Source of the DNA: Saturnia japonica
Lineage: Eukaryota; Arthropoda; Insecta; Lepidoptera; Saturniidae
DNA: 64,000 nucleotides
Direction of reading: 5' to 3'
Assembly: GCA_033032175.1 (NCBI GenBank)
Contig: CM065320.1
Location: 1,488,001 to 1,552,000, forward strand
How positions within the stretch are numbered: position 1 is the first letter of the stretch; the number at the start of each line of letters is the position of its first letter. Below the pieces are notes generated by a model. It worked only from the letters and a program-made list of their open reading frames with translations. It was not told where the DNA came from and searched no databases. This document shows positions 61,990-64,000 of the stretch, in pieces. The translations under genes and the position numbers were made by a program.

Positions 61990-62700
61990 TATATTGGTGG
62001 TATGGCATTTCCTAAAGCATGCATTGCTAGCTTATAGTATTGAGGGTAGAGGTAAGGAGAACCATCTCAGTATATTAAAAAGTGTCCACTGAAAGGCAGC
62101 AAATTAATATAGCGCCACAATAGCAAGTGGAAAGTATTTAAAAATAGCGCCATATAAAAATCAAAAACTTTTATGTATCCGTTAACTTCGCTATTGTTAA
62201 ATAATTAATAAAAATTTATTATACATACTGTTGGTCGAAAAAATGACAGACAAACAACAAAAGTTTATAACAATCGAATCACTATCTGTGTTATTTCAGC
62301 AGCTTTACAGGTTATATTCACTAAATTACATTTGACTACGTAAACAGTTCAGGTTTTAAATACTGCATATCTCCTAACTACGAAAGTAACGAAAAATATT
62401 AAAATTTTCAACCCAGCACACTTCACTTTGTTTATAACTGCTAAATTCATATCATTTCCTTTTCCGACACTAGCGCTATTTTGACGAGTCTTCGAACCAT
62501 AATTTGCTGTTTACAGGTGGACACTTTTTCAACTGATCCCCCATACTAGATGGTTCTCCTTACCTCTACCCTCCATAGCTTATAGTTACCATTCTCAAGT
62601 TGAAAATCTGTGGCCAAACACTAGTATGTAGATATGTTCCAGCAGCTGCACTTGACAACCCACTAGGCTTAGTTTTACCAACTAAGGGCCACATCTTAAC
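61990..62700 (+). repeat. tRNA-headed SINE fragment split by a MITE
   Basis: Left part 61990-62038; right part 62587-62700 with ctcaagttgaaaatctgtgg and cagcagctgcacttga, as in the copy at 29057. It is broken by the element at 62039-62575. Confidence 0.55.
62039..62575. mobile_element. MULE-like MITE with 11-bp target duplication
   Basis: Inverted ends share GAGGGTAGAGGTAAGGAGAA and extend to an inner AAAAAGTGTCCAC block. TAGCTTATAGT is repeated on both sides (62028-62038 and 62576-62586). Duplications of 9-11 bp suit Mutator-like elements. No coding frame. Confidence 0.75.
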
Positions 62701-63111
62701 TAACATTAAGAAGAGATTAGGGCCATAATGCTACACACCTATAAAGTTAAAATAATTAAAAAATCTATTTCACCATTAATTGTTTCGTCAAACATAAAAA
62801 ACATATTATAATTTTTTTTAAAGCTTTCTATAAAGTAGTTATCAAGGACAAAACGAAGTAGCTAGGTATTCTAGTTTCCTTTACATCCTTAAGAAAAACA
62901 AATATTTATTTAATTATGATTACTTAGGTACCTCTTCCAAGAATGAAGCGTGTTATTGATGTCACTTCACTATCTATTATCATATGAAATAATTTTATTG
63001 CGGTAATGATTATTAAACAACAGACGCATTAACTTTGAATAATCGTCTTTACAACGAATCTACTCTTGAAAGTATGAATTGATACGTAGGTACCTACTTA
63101 AAATTTACATT

Positions 63112-63587
63112 CATATAAACAAATAAATAAAATTGAAATGTCTATTTGTAATATCAATGTAACAGCTTTTTACTAAATGCATATGCAATTATTATACGGA
63201 TGGACCAATTTTAACGGGATTTTCACTGGCAGATAGCTGATGTTATAAGGAGTAACACAGGCTACTTTTTATTTTAGAAGAAAAATAGGAACAATTGTAA
63301 TTAAAAATCAATTCGGAGAAAGGACGATTTTGGAGCGCTTAAATAACTATATGACTTACACTGAGTAAACCGTAAGAGACATATCAAATTAATGTAATAC
63401 ATAATTGCAGATCTTAAAAAGACCTACAAGAAAGTCAGCGAGAGCATATGTCTATCTTTTAAGGATCACCCACAATAAGAATTTTTGTCTTTAATATAAC
63501 CGGGAACGGTATTAGCACGATTTCGCGCTTGTACCCGGTCGACGGTATTCTGTAGTCCACGCGAGCGTAAGCGGTGGGCTTAGCTAG
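63112..63587 (+). mobile_element. Helitron-like family A copy
   Basis: Starts near aataaataaaattgaaatg and carries the family blocks in order (attttcactggcagatagct, cccacaataagaatttttg). It ends cgcgagcgtaagcggtgggcttagCTAG (63584-63587) followed by T. Confidence 0.72.
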
Positions 63588-64000
63588 TTAAGAAATAATA
63601 TTAATTCTGGAGACCTGTAAACTCTAGCAAACTGTACTTACGAATTCATAAAAAAAGTTCAGGAAACTTTATGTGATAAAGATGCTCCGAACTGTTTTCG
63701 GCCAAAGCGACTGCTTCAGCTCTGCCGTCCGTGTGCTCTCCAAGGGCTAATGTAACCAATCTTCGTTCGAAAGGTTCGTACACTTATTGAACATGCGAGA
63801 ACATCATTCTCCTACAGCCAAATCAGCTTGGAGACGTTTTTGCATAAACTATCTATTAATTAATTATTTACTTTAATCAGGTGCTTAAAACATTTGGCCG
63901 TGAAATATGCATAATATTATATCAAGAAGGTTATCTTTCATGTGAGTTATACAAAATTTTTACATATGTAGTTATGATAATAAAAACAGTTTGGAGCAAT

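Larger units (their letters stand above)
60750..64000. other. Intergenic repeats
   Basis: Holds a retroposon tail (61085-61210), a tRNA-like box B (ccggttcgaattc on the minus strand near 61528-61545) in a probable SINE, a MULE-like MITE in a SINE (62039-62575) and a Helitron-like copy (63112-63587). No gene was recognised. Confidence 0.5.

Noticed and set aside
63641..63790. C+G-richer stretch with coding-like composition on the minus strand near the window end
   Set aside because: Short, no start or splice signal that extends it. Probably a repeat fragment; could not be assigned.

Overview
The window looks like AT-rich nuclear DNA from a butterfly or moth. The evidence is short and long GT-AG introns, and very dense repeats of kinds typical of Lepidoptera: non-autonomous Helitron-like elements ending in a hairpin plus CTAG, tRNA-headed SINEs, RTE and Jockey LINE pieces, BEL/Pao remains and many TIR MITEs. 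The host genes have clear animal homologues: the TNF receptor wengen, TMEM41B/stasimon, C6orf89/BRAP and an SLC16-like transporter. No bacterial, phage or CRISPR features were seen.

Layout. 1-1541: 3' half of a broken BEL/Pao LTR retrotransposon (protease-side remnant joined to integrase, then the 3' LTR). 1542-16162: repeat-rich DNA, probably a wengen intron, with a possible wengen terminal exon near 5394-5482. It also holds a nested insertion in which a Transib (RAG1-like) element at 10597-13459 sits in a Helitron-like copy and itself contains a pogo-like MITE. 16163-16640: first coding exon of wengen (minus strand). 16641-24453: intergenic repeats. 24471-30104: TMEM41B/stasimon in five coding exons (plus). 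31559-35235: C6orf89-like gene in four exons (minus), tail-to-tail with stasimon. A small two-exon gene (33754-34172, plus) is nested in its first intron on the opposite strand. 35236-40600: intergenic repeats, including a 123-bp tandem array. 40645-60618: SLC16-like (monocarboxylate transporter type) MFS gene in five coding exons (plus). Its 13-kb first intron contains a 5,058-bp tandem duplication (41810-46867 and 46868-51925). Each copy carries the same 5'-truncated, frameshifted Jockey-type LINE. 60619-64000: intergenic repeats.

The host genes do not form one pathway. They act in TNF/Eiger signalling, ER lipid scrambling and autophagy, the Golgi, and solute transport. The most notable items are the Transib with intact termini and CGGCG target duplications but a decayed transposase, the apparently perfect 5-kb duplication (recent event or assembly artefact), and the nested opposite-strand small gene of unknown function. 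All exon boundaries were worked out by eye from splice signals, reading phase and protein similarity recalled from known families. No database search was run.
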